Assembly (NCBI GenBank): GCA_005777415.1
Contig: SXMI01000255.1
Span: forward strand, 1 to 9,752
Direction of reading: 5' to 3'
From: Actinomycetota bacterium
Lineage (GTDB): Bacteria; Actinomycetota; Acidimicrobiia; Acidimicrobiales; Microtrichaceae
DNA length: 9,752 nt
The notes under the pieces: generated by a model
What the model saw: the letters and a program-made list of their open reading frames with translations, nothing else
The model's database searches: none
Told to the model about the DNA's origin: nothing
Program-made: the position numbers and the translations under genes
Part shown: in pieces, positions 1 through 5,548 of the stretch
Position numbering within the stretch: position 1 is the first letter of the stretch
Layout: the number at the start of each line of letters is the position of its first letter

Positions 1-1
1 C

Positions 2-961
2 CCGGCGCTGCTGCGCCCCGGCCGCTTCGACCGGCACGTCGTGGTGGACCCACCCGACCGGGCGGGACGACTGGCGGTCCTGGAGGTCCACACCCGGGGG
101 ACCCCCGTGGCCGATGACGTCGACCTGGATGTGGTCGCCCGACGGACCCCCGGCGCGACGGGTGCGGACCTGGCCGCCATCGTCAACGAGGCGGCGATCG
201 CAGCGGCCCGACGTGACGCGGAGGTCGTCACTGCGGCCGACTTCCGGCGAGCCACCGACCGGGCGACCGCCGGGACGGAGCGGCCGTCGCGGGTGCTGTC
301 CGACGGTGAGCGGCGCGTCATCGCCGTCCACGAGGCCGGTCACGCGCTGGTGGCGCACACACTCCCGCTCGCCGACGAGGTGCACCGCGTGTCCATCGTC
401 CGCCGGGGTGCGGCGCTGGGTCACACCTTGATCCTCCCCACCGAGGACCAGCACCTCCACGGGCGCCGCGAGCTCCAGGACCGGATGGCGGTGCTCCTCG
501 GGGGCAGATCGGCCGAGGAGGTCGTCATCGGTGAGGTGACGACCGGCGCCGCCGACGACATCCTCCGCGTCTCCCAGCTCGCCCGGTCCATGGTCGTCGA
601 GTACGGGATGAGCCCCAAGCTCGGTCCCGTCCACCTGGCCGACGGCGACGACGCCCCGTTCCTGGGCCGCGCCTCGACCAGGTCGGCCACGCTGTCGCCG
701 GACACCGCCGCCCGTGTCGACGAGGAGGTCGGTCGACTCGTCGACGAGGCGGCGGCCCGCGCCGTGGCCGTGATCGAGTCGCACCGCGGCGTGCTCGACG
801 CCGTCGTCGAGGCGCTCCTCGAACACGAGACCGTGGAGGGCGACGAGCTGGTGAGGTTGTTGGCGGTCGCCGACACGCAGCAGGATGAAGCGGGCGATCC
901 GATGCCCGGGTCCGATTCAGGAACGCACGGGGCCATCGGCGACGAGGGAGCGACCACGTGA
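2..961 (+). CDS. ftsH: ATP-dependent zinc metalloprotease FtsH, C-terminal half (5' end outside window)
   Basis: This is the C-terminal 319 residues of a membrane-anchored AAA+ protease that degrades misfolded or regulatory membrane and cytosolic proteins. The reading frame is open from base 2, so the true start, the transmembrane segments and the Walker A/B region lie upstream. The visible part opens in the AAA second region of homology (LLRPGRFDR, with the arginine-finger arginines). The helical AAA subdomain follows (TGADLAAIVNEAA). The M41 peptidase domain carries the zinc motif HEAGH at 329-343, and the usual third zinc ligand Asp is in TTGAADDI (codon 557-559). The sequences GGRSAEE and EYGMSPKLGP are also typical. 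The tail after about base 870 is short, acidic and Gly/Ser-rich, so probably disordered. The stop overlaps the folE start by four bases (GTGA). ftsH directly upstream of folE is the arrangement known from mycobacteria. The family call is very secure; only the left truncation limits it. Confidence 0.96.
   Translation, partial: PALLRPGRFDRHVVVDPPDRAGRLAVLEVHTRGTPVADDVDLDVVARRTPGATGADLAAIVNEAAIAAARRDAEVVTAADFRRATDRATAGTERPSRVLSDGERRVIAVHEAGHALVAHTLPLADEVHRVSIVRRGAALGHTLILPTEDQHLHGRRELQDRMAVLLGGRSAEEVVIGEVTTGAADDILRVSQLARSMVVEYGMSPKLGPVHLADGDDAPFLGRASTRSATLSPDTAARVDEEVGRLVDEAAARAVAVIESHRGVLDAVVEALLEHETVEGDELVRLLAVADTQQDEAGDPMPGSDSGTHGAIGDEGATT
944..950 (+). promoter_or_regulatory. Ribosome binding site of folE
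   Basis: The bases GAGGGAG lie seven bases before the GTG at 958, inside the last codons of ftsH. This is a strong Shine-Dalgarno match. It supports the GTG at 958, which overlaps the ftsH stop, as the folE start. Confidence 0.7.
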
Positions 962-1569
962 GTCAACCGACTGTCCCCGGAGTCGACGCAGAAGCGACCG
1001 GCGTCGACCACGACCGACTCGAACGTGCGGTTCGGGAGATCCTGATCGCCATCGGTGAGGATCCCGACCGCGAGGGTCTGCTCGACACCCCGGCCCGGGT
1101 CGCCCGGATGTACGCCGAGACGTGTTCGGGTCTGCGTGAGGACCCGGCCCAGCACCTGAAGGTCACCTTCGACGCCGGCCACGACGAGATGATCCTGGTC
1201 CGCGACATCCCCGTGTACTCGCTCTGCGAACACCACCTGGTGCCGTTCTTCGGTCGTGCGCACGTCGGCTACATCCCGTCGCGCGACGGGCGGGTCACGG
1301 GCCTCTCCAAGCTCGCACGGGTCGTCGACGGGTTCGCCAAGCGGCCGCAGGTCCAGGAGCGTCTGACGACCCAGGTCGCTGACGCCGTCGAAGCAGCGCT
1401 CGACCCGCGGGGCGTACTGGTGGTCGTCTCCGCCGAGCACCTGTGCATGTCCATGCGCGGGATTCGCAAGGCCGGGTCCTCGACGGTCACCTCGGCGGTG
1501 CGCGGCATCTTCCGCACCGATACCGCGGCGCGCATGGAGGCCATGCAGTTCATCGACCGTCGCGGCTGA
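958..1569 (+). CDS. folE: GTP cyclohydrolase I
   Basis: FolE converts GTP to 7,8-dihydroneopterin triphosphate and formate, the committed step of tetrahydrofolate synthesis, in the cytoplasm as a toroidal homodecamer. The product is 203 residues, within the family's usual range. Conserved blocks appear in order: LLDTPARVARMY, then PVYSLCEHHLVPFFG, then GLSKLARVV, then RPQVQERLT, then AEHLCMSMRGI. The predicted zinc ligands are all present: Cys90 and His93 in CEHH and Cys163 in HLCMSMRG. His92 is the likely catalytic histidine. This is therefore a canonical zinc-dependent FolE-type enzyme, not the FolE2 (IB) type. The GTG start shares four bases with the ftsH stop and has a strong ribosome binding site seven bases upstream. 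folP follows 28 bases downstream. Nothing is truncated or unusual. Confidence 0.98.
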   Translation: MSQPTVPGVDAEATGVDHDRLERAVREILIAIGEDPDREGLLDTPARVARMYAETCSGLREDPAQHLKVTFDAGHDEMILVRDIPVYSLCEHHLVPFFGRAHVGYIPSRDGRVTGLSKLARVVDGFAKRPQVQERLTTQVADAVEAALDPRGVLVVVSAEHLCMSMRGIRKAGSSTVTSAVRGIFRTDTAARMEAMQFIDRRG

Positions 1570-1597
1570 GTCGTCGGCGCGGGCGGGGTCGTTCGAG

Positions 1598-2509
1598 GTG
1601 ACCGAACCGGTGCAGGTCATGGGGGTCCTCAACGTCACGCCCGACTCCTTCTCGGACGGTGGTGACCACGTCGAGCCCGACGTCGCCGTCGCCCGGGGCC
1701 TCCGCATGGTCGACGAGGGTGCACACGTCATCGACGTGGGCGGTGAGTCGACCCGGCCCGGAGCTCGTCCCGTCGACCCGGCGGAGGAACAGGCCCGGGT
1801 CCTGCCGGTGATCGAGCGGCTGGCCGGACCGTGTGAGCAGGTCGGGGTCCGGCTCTCGATCGACACCCGGCACGCCGGCACGGCCCGGCTCGCCGTCGCC
1901 GCCGGCGCTCGGATCGTCAACGACGTCAGTGCCTCGCTGGCGCCGCTCGCCGCCGAGCTCGGTTGCGCCTGGGTCGCCATGCACATGGCGGGCGAACCGG
2001 GGACGATGCAGTCGAACCCGACCTACGGCGATGTGGTCGCCGAGGTGGAGGCGTTCCTGATCGACCGGATCGAACTGGCCCGGTCCCTCGGGGTCGGAGA
2101 GGTCTGGATCGATCCCGGGATCGGCTTCGGCAAGACCACGGCCCACAATCTGGCGCTGCTCGCCGCCACCGATCGTCTGGCGTCGCTCGGTGCGCCGCTG
2201 ATCGTGGGCTCGAGCCGGAAGCGGTCCCTGGGAGTCCTGGCGGCCCGGGCCGATCGGCGCCTGCCGGCGCACCCCGGTCCGACGGGCGGATCAGCCGTCT
2301 TCGAACCACCCGGCGAGCAGCTGGAACCACTCAGCGTGACGGACCGCCGTTCCGGTTCGCTGGCACCGGCTGGTTGGGCCATGATCCACGGGGCACGGAT
2401 GGTCCGTGTCCACGACGTGGCTCCCACGGTCCGGCTGGCCCGGGCGCTCGCCGCCTCCCGACCGACGGACGGGGACGGTGCGAGGACGGGGCCTGCTCCG
2501 ACGAGGTGA
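1598..2509 (+). CDS. folP: Dihydropteroate synthase
   Basis: FolP condenses 6-hydroxymethyl-dihydropterin diphosphate with p-aminobenzoate to form dihydropteroate. It is a cytoplasmic TIM-barrel enzyme and the sulfonamide target. The product is 303 residues, slightly longer than the usual 260-290. Motifs in order are MGVLNVTPDSFSDGG (residues 8-22), VGGESTRPGA (47-56), SIDTRHAGTA, IVNDVSA, MHMAGEPGTMQ, DPGIGFGKT (Asp172, Lys179), GSSRKR (near 204-209) and MVRVHDV (Arg270, His272). Phe18 and Pro54, positions linked to sulfonamide resistance in other species, look wild type. Between SRKR and the C-terminal helix (residues about 217-249) there is a long Pro/Gly-rich loop of low conservation. Then GSL and WAMIHGARMVRVHDV follow, a pattern I associate with Acidimicrobiia (from memory). 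The GTG at 1598 is the only plausible start and has a weak ribosome binding site. The next gene starts four bases after the stop. Confidence 0.97.
   Translation: MTEPVQVMGVLNVTPDSFSDGGDHVEPDVAVARGLRMVDEGAHVIDVGGESTRPGARPVDPAEEQARVLPVIERLAGPCEQVGVRLSIDTRHAGTARLAVAAGARIVNDVSASLAPLAAELGCAWVAMHMAGEPGTMQSNPTYGDVVAEVEAFLIDRIELARSLGVGEVWIDPGIGFGKTTAHNLALLAATDRLASLGAPLIVGSSRKRSLGVLAARADRRLPAHPGPTGGSAVFEPPGEQLEPLSVTDRRSGSLAPAGWAMIHGARMVRVHDVAPTVRLARALAASRPTDGDGARTGPAPTR
2503..2509 (+). promoter_or_regulatory. Ribosome binding site of the phosphatase-like gene
   Basis: The bases GAGGTGA end four bases before the ATG at 2514 and include the folP stop codon. The site selects this ATG over an open frame that reaches further upstream inside folP, and it suggests translational coupling to folP. 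Confidence 0.6.
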
Positions 2510-2513
2510 CGAG

Positions 2514-3017
2514 ATGGCCAAGGGCAAGTGGGCACAAGGGATCGAGCCCCGCCACTTCCACTGGATCATCCAGGACCAGCTCGCGGTCTGCGAACGGCCG
2601 GGCGGGTTCGGGTCCAACCACCGGAAGGTGCGCCGTCAGGAGGAGATCATCTGGATCCGGGAGCAGGGCTTCGACCGGGTCGTGTCGCTCTCCAGCGCCC
2701 CCCACAACCTGCACAACTACGACGAACTCGGCGTGGCGTGGTCACACTGGCCGTTTCCGTCGCACGAGGACCTGGGCCGCTACCTGGACACCTCGTACAG
2801 CCAGTTGCAGCAGCTCCTCCAGGCCCGCCAGAAGCTGATCCTCCACCAGGACGAGCTGTCGGTCCGCCTGTGCGGGTTCCTGGCCGGGTACCTGGTGTGG
2901 TCCGGCATGGTCCCGGAACCGCCGAAGGCCATCTCGGTGGTGGAGCACCTGACCGGCCGGCAGATGGGCGCGGACGGTCGGGAGATCGTCGGCGAGTCCA
3001 TCCGCCTGCACCAGTGA
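2514..3017 (+). CDS. Dual-specificity-phosphatase-like protein with a disabled active site (predicted pseudophosphatase)
   Basis: The product is 167 residues with no signal peptide or membrane segment. Its layout matches the small cysteine phosphatase fold. FHWIIQDQLAVCERPGG (15-31) resembles the family's opening strand and 'A..RP' turn. A helix leads to EQGFDRVVSLSS (50-61), the usual 'GI..VVSL' strand, then GVAWSHWPFP (73-82) where the acid loop belongs. A helix and strand then run into LILHQDELSVRLCGFLAGYLVWSG (108-131). In active enzymes that segment reads HCx5R followed by a helix. Here it is His111-Gln112-x5-Arg118, so the catalytic Cys is Gln. The only nearby Cys (120) is two residues past the Arg. 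No Asp lies at the expected general-acid site. The fold call is by eye, without a search. The role is unknown: a phospho-ligand or partner binder, perhaps tied to folate synthesis by its place between folP and folB. The ATG start is the only non-GTG start here, with a good ribosome binding site. Confidence 0.72.
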   Translation: MAKGKWAQGIEPRHFHWIIQDQLAVCERPGGFGSNHRKVRRQEEIIWIREQGFDRVVSLSSAPHNLHNYDELGVAWSHWPFPSHEDLGRYLDTSYSQLQQLLQARQKLILHQDELSVRLCGFLAGYLVWSGMVPEPPKAISVVEHLTGRQMGADGREIVGESIRLHQ

Positions 3018-3024
3018 GCGTGCG

Positions 3025-3043
3025 CCGCCCGGGCCCGGGGCGG
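3025..3043 (+). other. Short GC hairpin before folB
   Basis: In the 33-base gap between the phosphatase-like gene and folB, CCGCCC (3025-3030) can pair with GGGCGG (3038-3043) around a seven-base loop. There is no T-tract, so it is not a classical terminator. The 3' arm is the only purine-rich stretch near the folB start at 3051, so pairing could mask a weak ribosome binding site. A 6-bp GC stem can arise by chance in DNA this GC-rich. Confidence 0.3.
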
Positions 3044-3050
3044 AACTGAC

Positions 3051-3413
3051 GTGGGCGACGTGATCGAACTCCGTGGGCTGCGGCTCACGGCGGTGGTCGG
3101 CGTGCTGCCCGAGGAGCGGGAACGCGCCCAGCCGCTGGAGCTCGACCTGGATGTGGTCGTCGACCTCCGTGCCGCCGGCGAGTCCGACGAGCTGGACGAC
3201 ACGGTCGACTACGGCGCGCTGTGCGATCTGGTCGAGGCCCTGGTGCTGAGCGACCAGCCGCTGCTGCTCGAGCGGCTCGCCGAGCGGATCACCACGGCGG
3301 TGCTCGCCGCCGACGAGCGGATCACCGCCGTGGACCTGTCGGTCCGGAAGCTGCGCCCCCCGGTTCCCCAGGACCTGGCCACCTCCGGCGTCCGCATCCG
3401 GAGGTCGCGGTGA
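3051..3413 (+). CDS. folB: Dihydroneopterin aldolase
   Basis: FolB cleaves 7,8-dihydroneopterin to 6-hydroxymethyl-7,8-dihydropterin and glycolaldehyde, between FolE and FolK in the folate pathway. The product is 120 residues, the standard length for a free-standing FolB. It begins IELRGLRLTAVVGVLPEER, with Glu22 in the family's conserved catalytic position. DTVDYGALCDLVE (near residues 50-63), LLLERLAERI, and VRKLRPPVPQ with Lys100 as the likely catalytic lysine follow. All key segments are present. The GTG start lies 33 bases after the previous stop and has only a weak ribosome binding site. The stop overlaps the folK GTG by four bases (GTGA at 3410-3413). Confidence 0.96.
   Translation: MGDVIELRGLRLTAVVGVLPEERERAQPLELDLDVVVDLRAAGESDELDDTVDYGALCDLVEALVLSDQPLLLERLAERITTAVLAADERITAVDLSVRKLRPPVPQDLATSGVRIRRSR
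3400..3405 (+). promoter_or_regulatory. Ribosome binding site of folK
   Basis: The bases GGAGGT lie four bases before the GTG at 3410. The site fixes the folK start there, although the same frame stays open well into folB. Confidence 0.65.
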
Positions 3414-3877
3414 GCGCCGCGCCCCGCCGGGTCTTCCTGTCGATCGGGTCCAACCTCGGCGACCGCTCCGCCCACCTCGCCCAGGCGGTCGAGTCGCTCC
3501 CCGACGTGGTCGCCGTCTCGCCGGTCTACGAGACCGATCCGGTGGGAGGCCCCGACCAGGGGGCCTACCTGAACCTGGTCGTCGAGCTCGCCACGGCCAT
3601 CGAACCCCGCGACCTGCTGGCGATCTGCCATCGGTTGGAGGCCAACGCCGAACGGGTGCGCGAGGAGCGGTGGGGTCCCCGGACGCTCGACATCGACATG
3701 GTGTGGGTCGAGGGTGTCGTGAGCGACGACCCGGCGCTCACGCTGCCTCACCCGCGCTGGATGGAACGTCGGTTCGTGCTGGCCCCACTGCGTGATCTGG
3801 CCCCCGATCTGGTCAGTGCGCGTGACCTCCAACTCGCCGACGGGTCGGTCCGCCGCATCGATCCCTCGGACGCCTGA
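3410..3877 (+). CDS. folK: 2-amino-4-hydroxy-6-hydroxymethyldihydropteridine diphosphokinase (HPPK)
   Basis: FolK transfers pyrophosphate from ATP to 6-hydroxymethyl-7,8-dihydropterin, making the FolP substrate. The product is 155 residues, close to the usual 155-170. It starts with the typical FLSIGSNLGDR. VSPVYETDPVGGPDQGAYLNLV (pterin-binding region) follows, then the signature RWGPRTLDIDMV, with Arg87, Arg91 and the magnesium-binding Asp94 and Asp96. The conserved ending LPHPRWMERRFVLAPLRDLAP is also present. The start is placed at GTG 3410, overlapping the folB stop by four bases behind a strong ribosome binding site. A longer frame upstream would run through folB and is rejected. In mycobacteria a DUF3180 membrane protein gene follows folK; here that gene is absent and the DUF2520 gene begins ten bases downstream. 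Confidence 0.96.
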   Translation: MSAAPRRVFLSIGSNLGDRSAHLAQAVESLPDVVAVSPVYETDPVGGPDQGAYLNLVVELATAIEPRDLLAICHRLEANAERVREERWGPRTLDIDMVWVEGVVSDDPALTLPHPRWMERRFVLAPLRDLAPDLVSARDLQLADGSVRRIDPSDA

Positions 3878-3887
3878 GGTCCCCGCC

Positions 3888-4652
3888 GTGGGGGACGGCG
3901 GATCGCCCCGGGCCGTCGCCGTTGCCGGTCGGGGACGGGCCGGCGGCAGCTTCGCCGCCGCCCTCGCCCGCTCGGGGTGGCGGGTGGAGGAGGTCCCCGG
4001 CCGGTCGGTGCCGGTCGGCGTCGTCGACTCGGTGGACCTGGTGCTCCTCGCCGTCCCTGACGGTGCGGTCGCCGAGGTCGCCCGGTCGCTCCCGCCCGGG
4101 CGGGCGGTCGTGGCGCACTGTGCGGGCTCGCTCGGTCTGGACGCCCTGGTGCCGCACGAACGGGTCGCTTCGATCCACCCGCTCGTCTCGCTCAGCACGC
4201 CGGAGATCGGTGCCGAGCGGCTGCGCGGGGCGTGGTTCGCCGTCGCAGGCGACCCCGAGGTGGGCCATGCGCTCGCCCTCGCCGTGGTCGAGGAGCTCGG
4301 TGGGCGACCCGTCGACGTCCCCGACGAACGACGGGTCGCCTACCACGCCGCGGCGGCGGTGGCCTCGAACCACCTGGTGGCCCTGCTCGGCCAGGTCGAG
4401 CGCCTCGCCGCCGCGGCGGGGGTGCCGGCCGAGGCCTACTGGGACCTCGCTCGTCCGACCATCGACAACGTCGAGGCGCACGGTGCCGCAGCCGCGCTGA
4501 CGGGCCCGGTCGCACGCGGGGACTGGGACACGGTCCGTCGGCACCTGGCGGCCATCGCGATCGACGAGCGCGACGCGTACCTCCCCCTGGCCGCCGCTGC
4601 GGCCCGCCTCGTCGGCCGTGACGTTCCCGACGACCTCCGGGTCCGGCCGTAG
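3888..4652 (+). CDS. Rossmann-like / DUF2520 NAD(P)-binding protein, possible ketopantoate reductase
   Basis: The product is 254 residues. The N-terminal Rossmann domain starts with AVAGRGRAGGSFAAAL, a GxGxxG nucleotide loop at residues 14-19. AHCAGSLGLDAL and SIHPLVS (His97-Pro98-Leu99) follow, as in the DUF2520/6-phosphogluconate-dehydrogenase-like group. The C-terminal helical domain has AYHAAAAVASNHLVALL (Tyr152 to Leu167) and the family hallmark ALTGPVARGD (203-212). The gene sits ten bases after folK and eleven before panC, where mycobacteria also carry a DUF2520 gene. The exact function is not shown by sequence. Placement beside panC suggests NAD(P)H-dependent reduction of ketopantoate to pantoate. 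I recall that the PanG-type ketopantoate reductase described in Francisella is of this general type, but I could not check the relationship. The GTG at 3888 has TGAGGT seven bases upstream; longer starts would overlap folK and are rejected. The family call is secure, the function tentative. Confidence 0.88.
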   Translation: MGDGGSPRAVAVAGRGRAGGSFAAALARSGWRVEEVPGRSVPVGVVDSVDLVLLAVPDGAVAEVARSLPPGRAVVAHCAGSLGLDALVPHERVASIHPLVSLSTPEIGAERLRGAWFAVAGDPEVGHALALAVVEELGGRPVDVPDERRVAYHAAAAVASNHLVALLGQVERLAAAAGVPAEAYWDLARPTIDNVEAHGAAAALTGPVARGDWDTVRRHLAAIAIDERDAYLPLAAAAARLVGRDVPDDLRVRP

Positions 4653-4663
4653 GCTGCACGACC

Positions 4664-5548
4664 GTGCAGATCGTCACCACGATCGTCGAGCTGCGGGGCC
4701 TGCTCGACTCGGCCCGCTCGGAGGGGCGAACCGTCGGGGTCGTGCCGACCATGGGGGCCCTGCACCCGGGTCATGCCGCGCTCGTGGATCGTGCTGCCGC
4801 CGAGTGCGACACCGTCGCGGTCACGGTCTTCGTCAACCCGCTGCAGTTCGCCGCCGGCGAGGACCTGGACTCCTACCCGCGGGACCTCGACGGCGACGTG
4901 CAGGTCGCCGGTGACCACGGTGCCGATCTGGTGTTCGCCCCCTCCGAGACCGAGATGTACCCGGCCGGCCGGGACCGGGTCCTGAGCGAGGTCCGGGTCG
5001 CGCTCCTGTCCGACGGGATGGAGGGCGCACAACGGCCGACGCACTTCGCCGGCGTGTGCACGGTCGTCGCCAAGCTGTTCAACATCGTCGGGCCGGCGAA
5101 CGCCTACTTCGGCGAGAAGGACTTCCAGCAGCTGACGATCATCCGACGCATGGTCGACGACCTGTCGTTCCCGGTCACGGTCGTCGGGTGTCCGACCGTT
5201 CGGGAGACCGACGGTCTGGCGATGTCGAGCCGCAACGTCCGCCTGTCGCCGGACCACCGGGCCCAGGCGCCGGTGCTGGCCGCGTCCCTGGCGGACGGCG
5301 CTGCGGCGTTCGCCGATGGGGAGCGGTCCGCCGACGCGCTCGTCCGCATCGTGGAGGACCGCCTGGCCGACGCTCCGGACGGTCAGGTCGACTACGTCGC
5401 GGTGGTCGACCCGGCGACGCTGGAGCCGGTCGGGGTCGTCGACCGGAGCAGTCGTCTGGTGCTCGCCGTCCGGTTCGGTGGGACCCGGCTGCTCGACAAC
5501 GCCGCACTGGGCGATCCGCCTCGCCTCGCCGGTGGGTCCGTCTCGTGA
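4664..5548 (+). CDS. panC: Pantothenate synthetase (pantoate--beta-alanine ligase)
   Basis: PanC joins pantoate and beta-alanine using ATP through a pantoyl-adenylate intermediate, giving pantothenate for CoA. The product is 294 residues, the usual 280-300. The class I nucleotidyltransferase site is intact. PTMGALHPGH (28-37) carries His34 and His37 of the HIGH-like motif. FVNPLQF, RPTHFAGVCTVVAKLFNIV, YFGEKDFQQL (Lys152, Asp153, Gln155) and the KMSKS-like AMSSRNVRLS (Met187 to Asn191) follow. The C-terminal dimerisation domain has VDYVAVVDPATLEPV. The GTG start is eleven bases after the DUF2520 stop, with only a weak ribosome binding site, and there is no better start upstream. The stop overlaps the nadB GTG by four bases. 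panB and panD are not in the window; in mycobacteria panD follows panC directly, but here nadB takes that position. Confidence 0.97.
   Translation: MQIVTTIVELRGLLDSARSEGRTVGVVPTMGALHPGHAALVDRAAAECDTVAVTVFVNPLQFAAGEDLDSYPRDLDGDVQVAGDHGADLVFAPSETEMYPAGRDRVLSEVRVALLSDGMEGAQRPTHFAGVCTVVAKLFNIVGPANAYFGEKDFQQLTIIRRMVDDLSFPVTVVGCPTVRETDGLAMSSRNVRLSPDHRAQAPVLAASLADGAAAFADGERSADALVRIVEDRLADAPDGQVDYVAVVDPATLEPVGVVDRSSRLVLAVRFGGTRLLDNAALGDPPRLAGGSVS

Noticed and set aside
1570..1597. Riboswitch (for example tetrahydrofolate-type) or promoter in the folE-folP gap
   Set aside because: Twenty-eight bases are too few for a folate riboswitch, and I see no -10/-35-like pair or stable fold. The same holds for the other short gaps.
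421..1986. Long minus-strand open frame (about 520 codons) opposite ftsH-folE-folP
   Set aside because: It is antisense to three clearly recognised enzymes. Such frames are expected from GC-rich third positions, and its translation is low-complexity with no recognisable motif.
2406..2513. Longer start for the phosphatase-like gene inside folP
   Set aside because: It would overlap folP by over 100 bases with no domain similarity, while ATG 2514 has a good ribosome binding site and gives a natural N-terminus.
5056..5544. Upstream extension of the nadB frame through panC (possible PanC-NadB overlap or fusion)
   Set aside because: The upstream part translates to low-complexity Arg/Gly sequence in the wrong frame of an intact panC. 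The FAD loop sits at the expected distance from GTG 5545.
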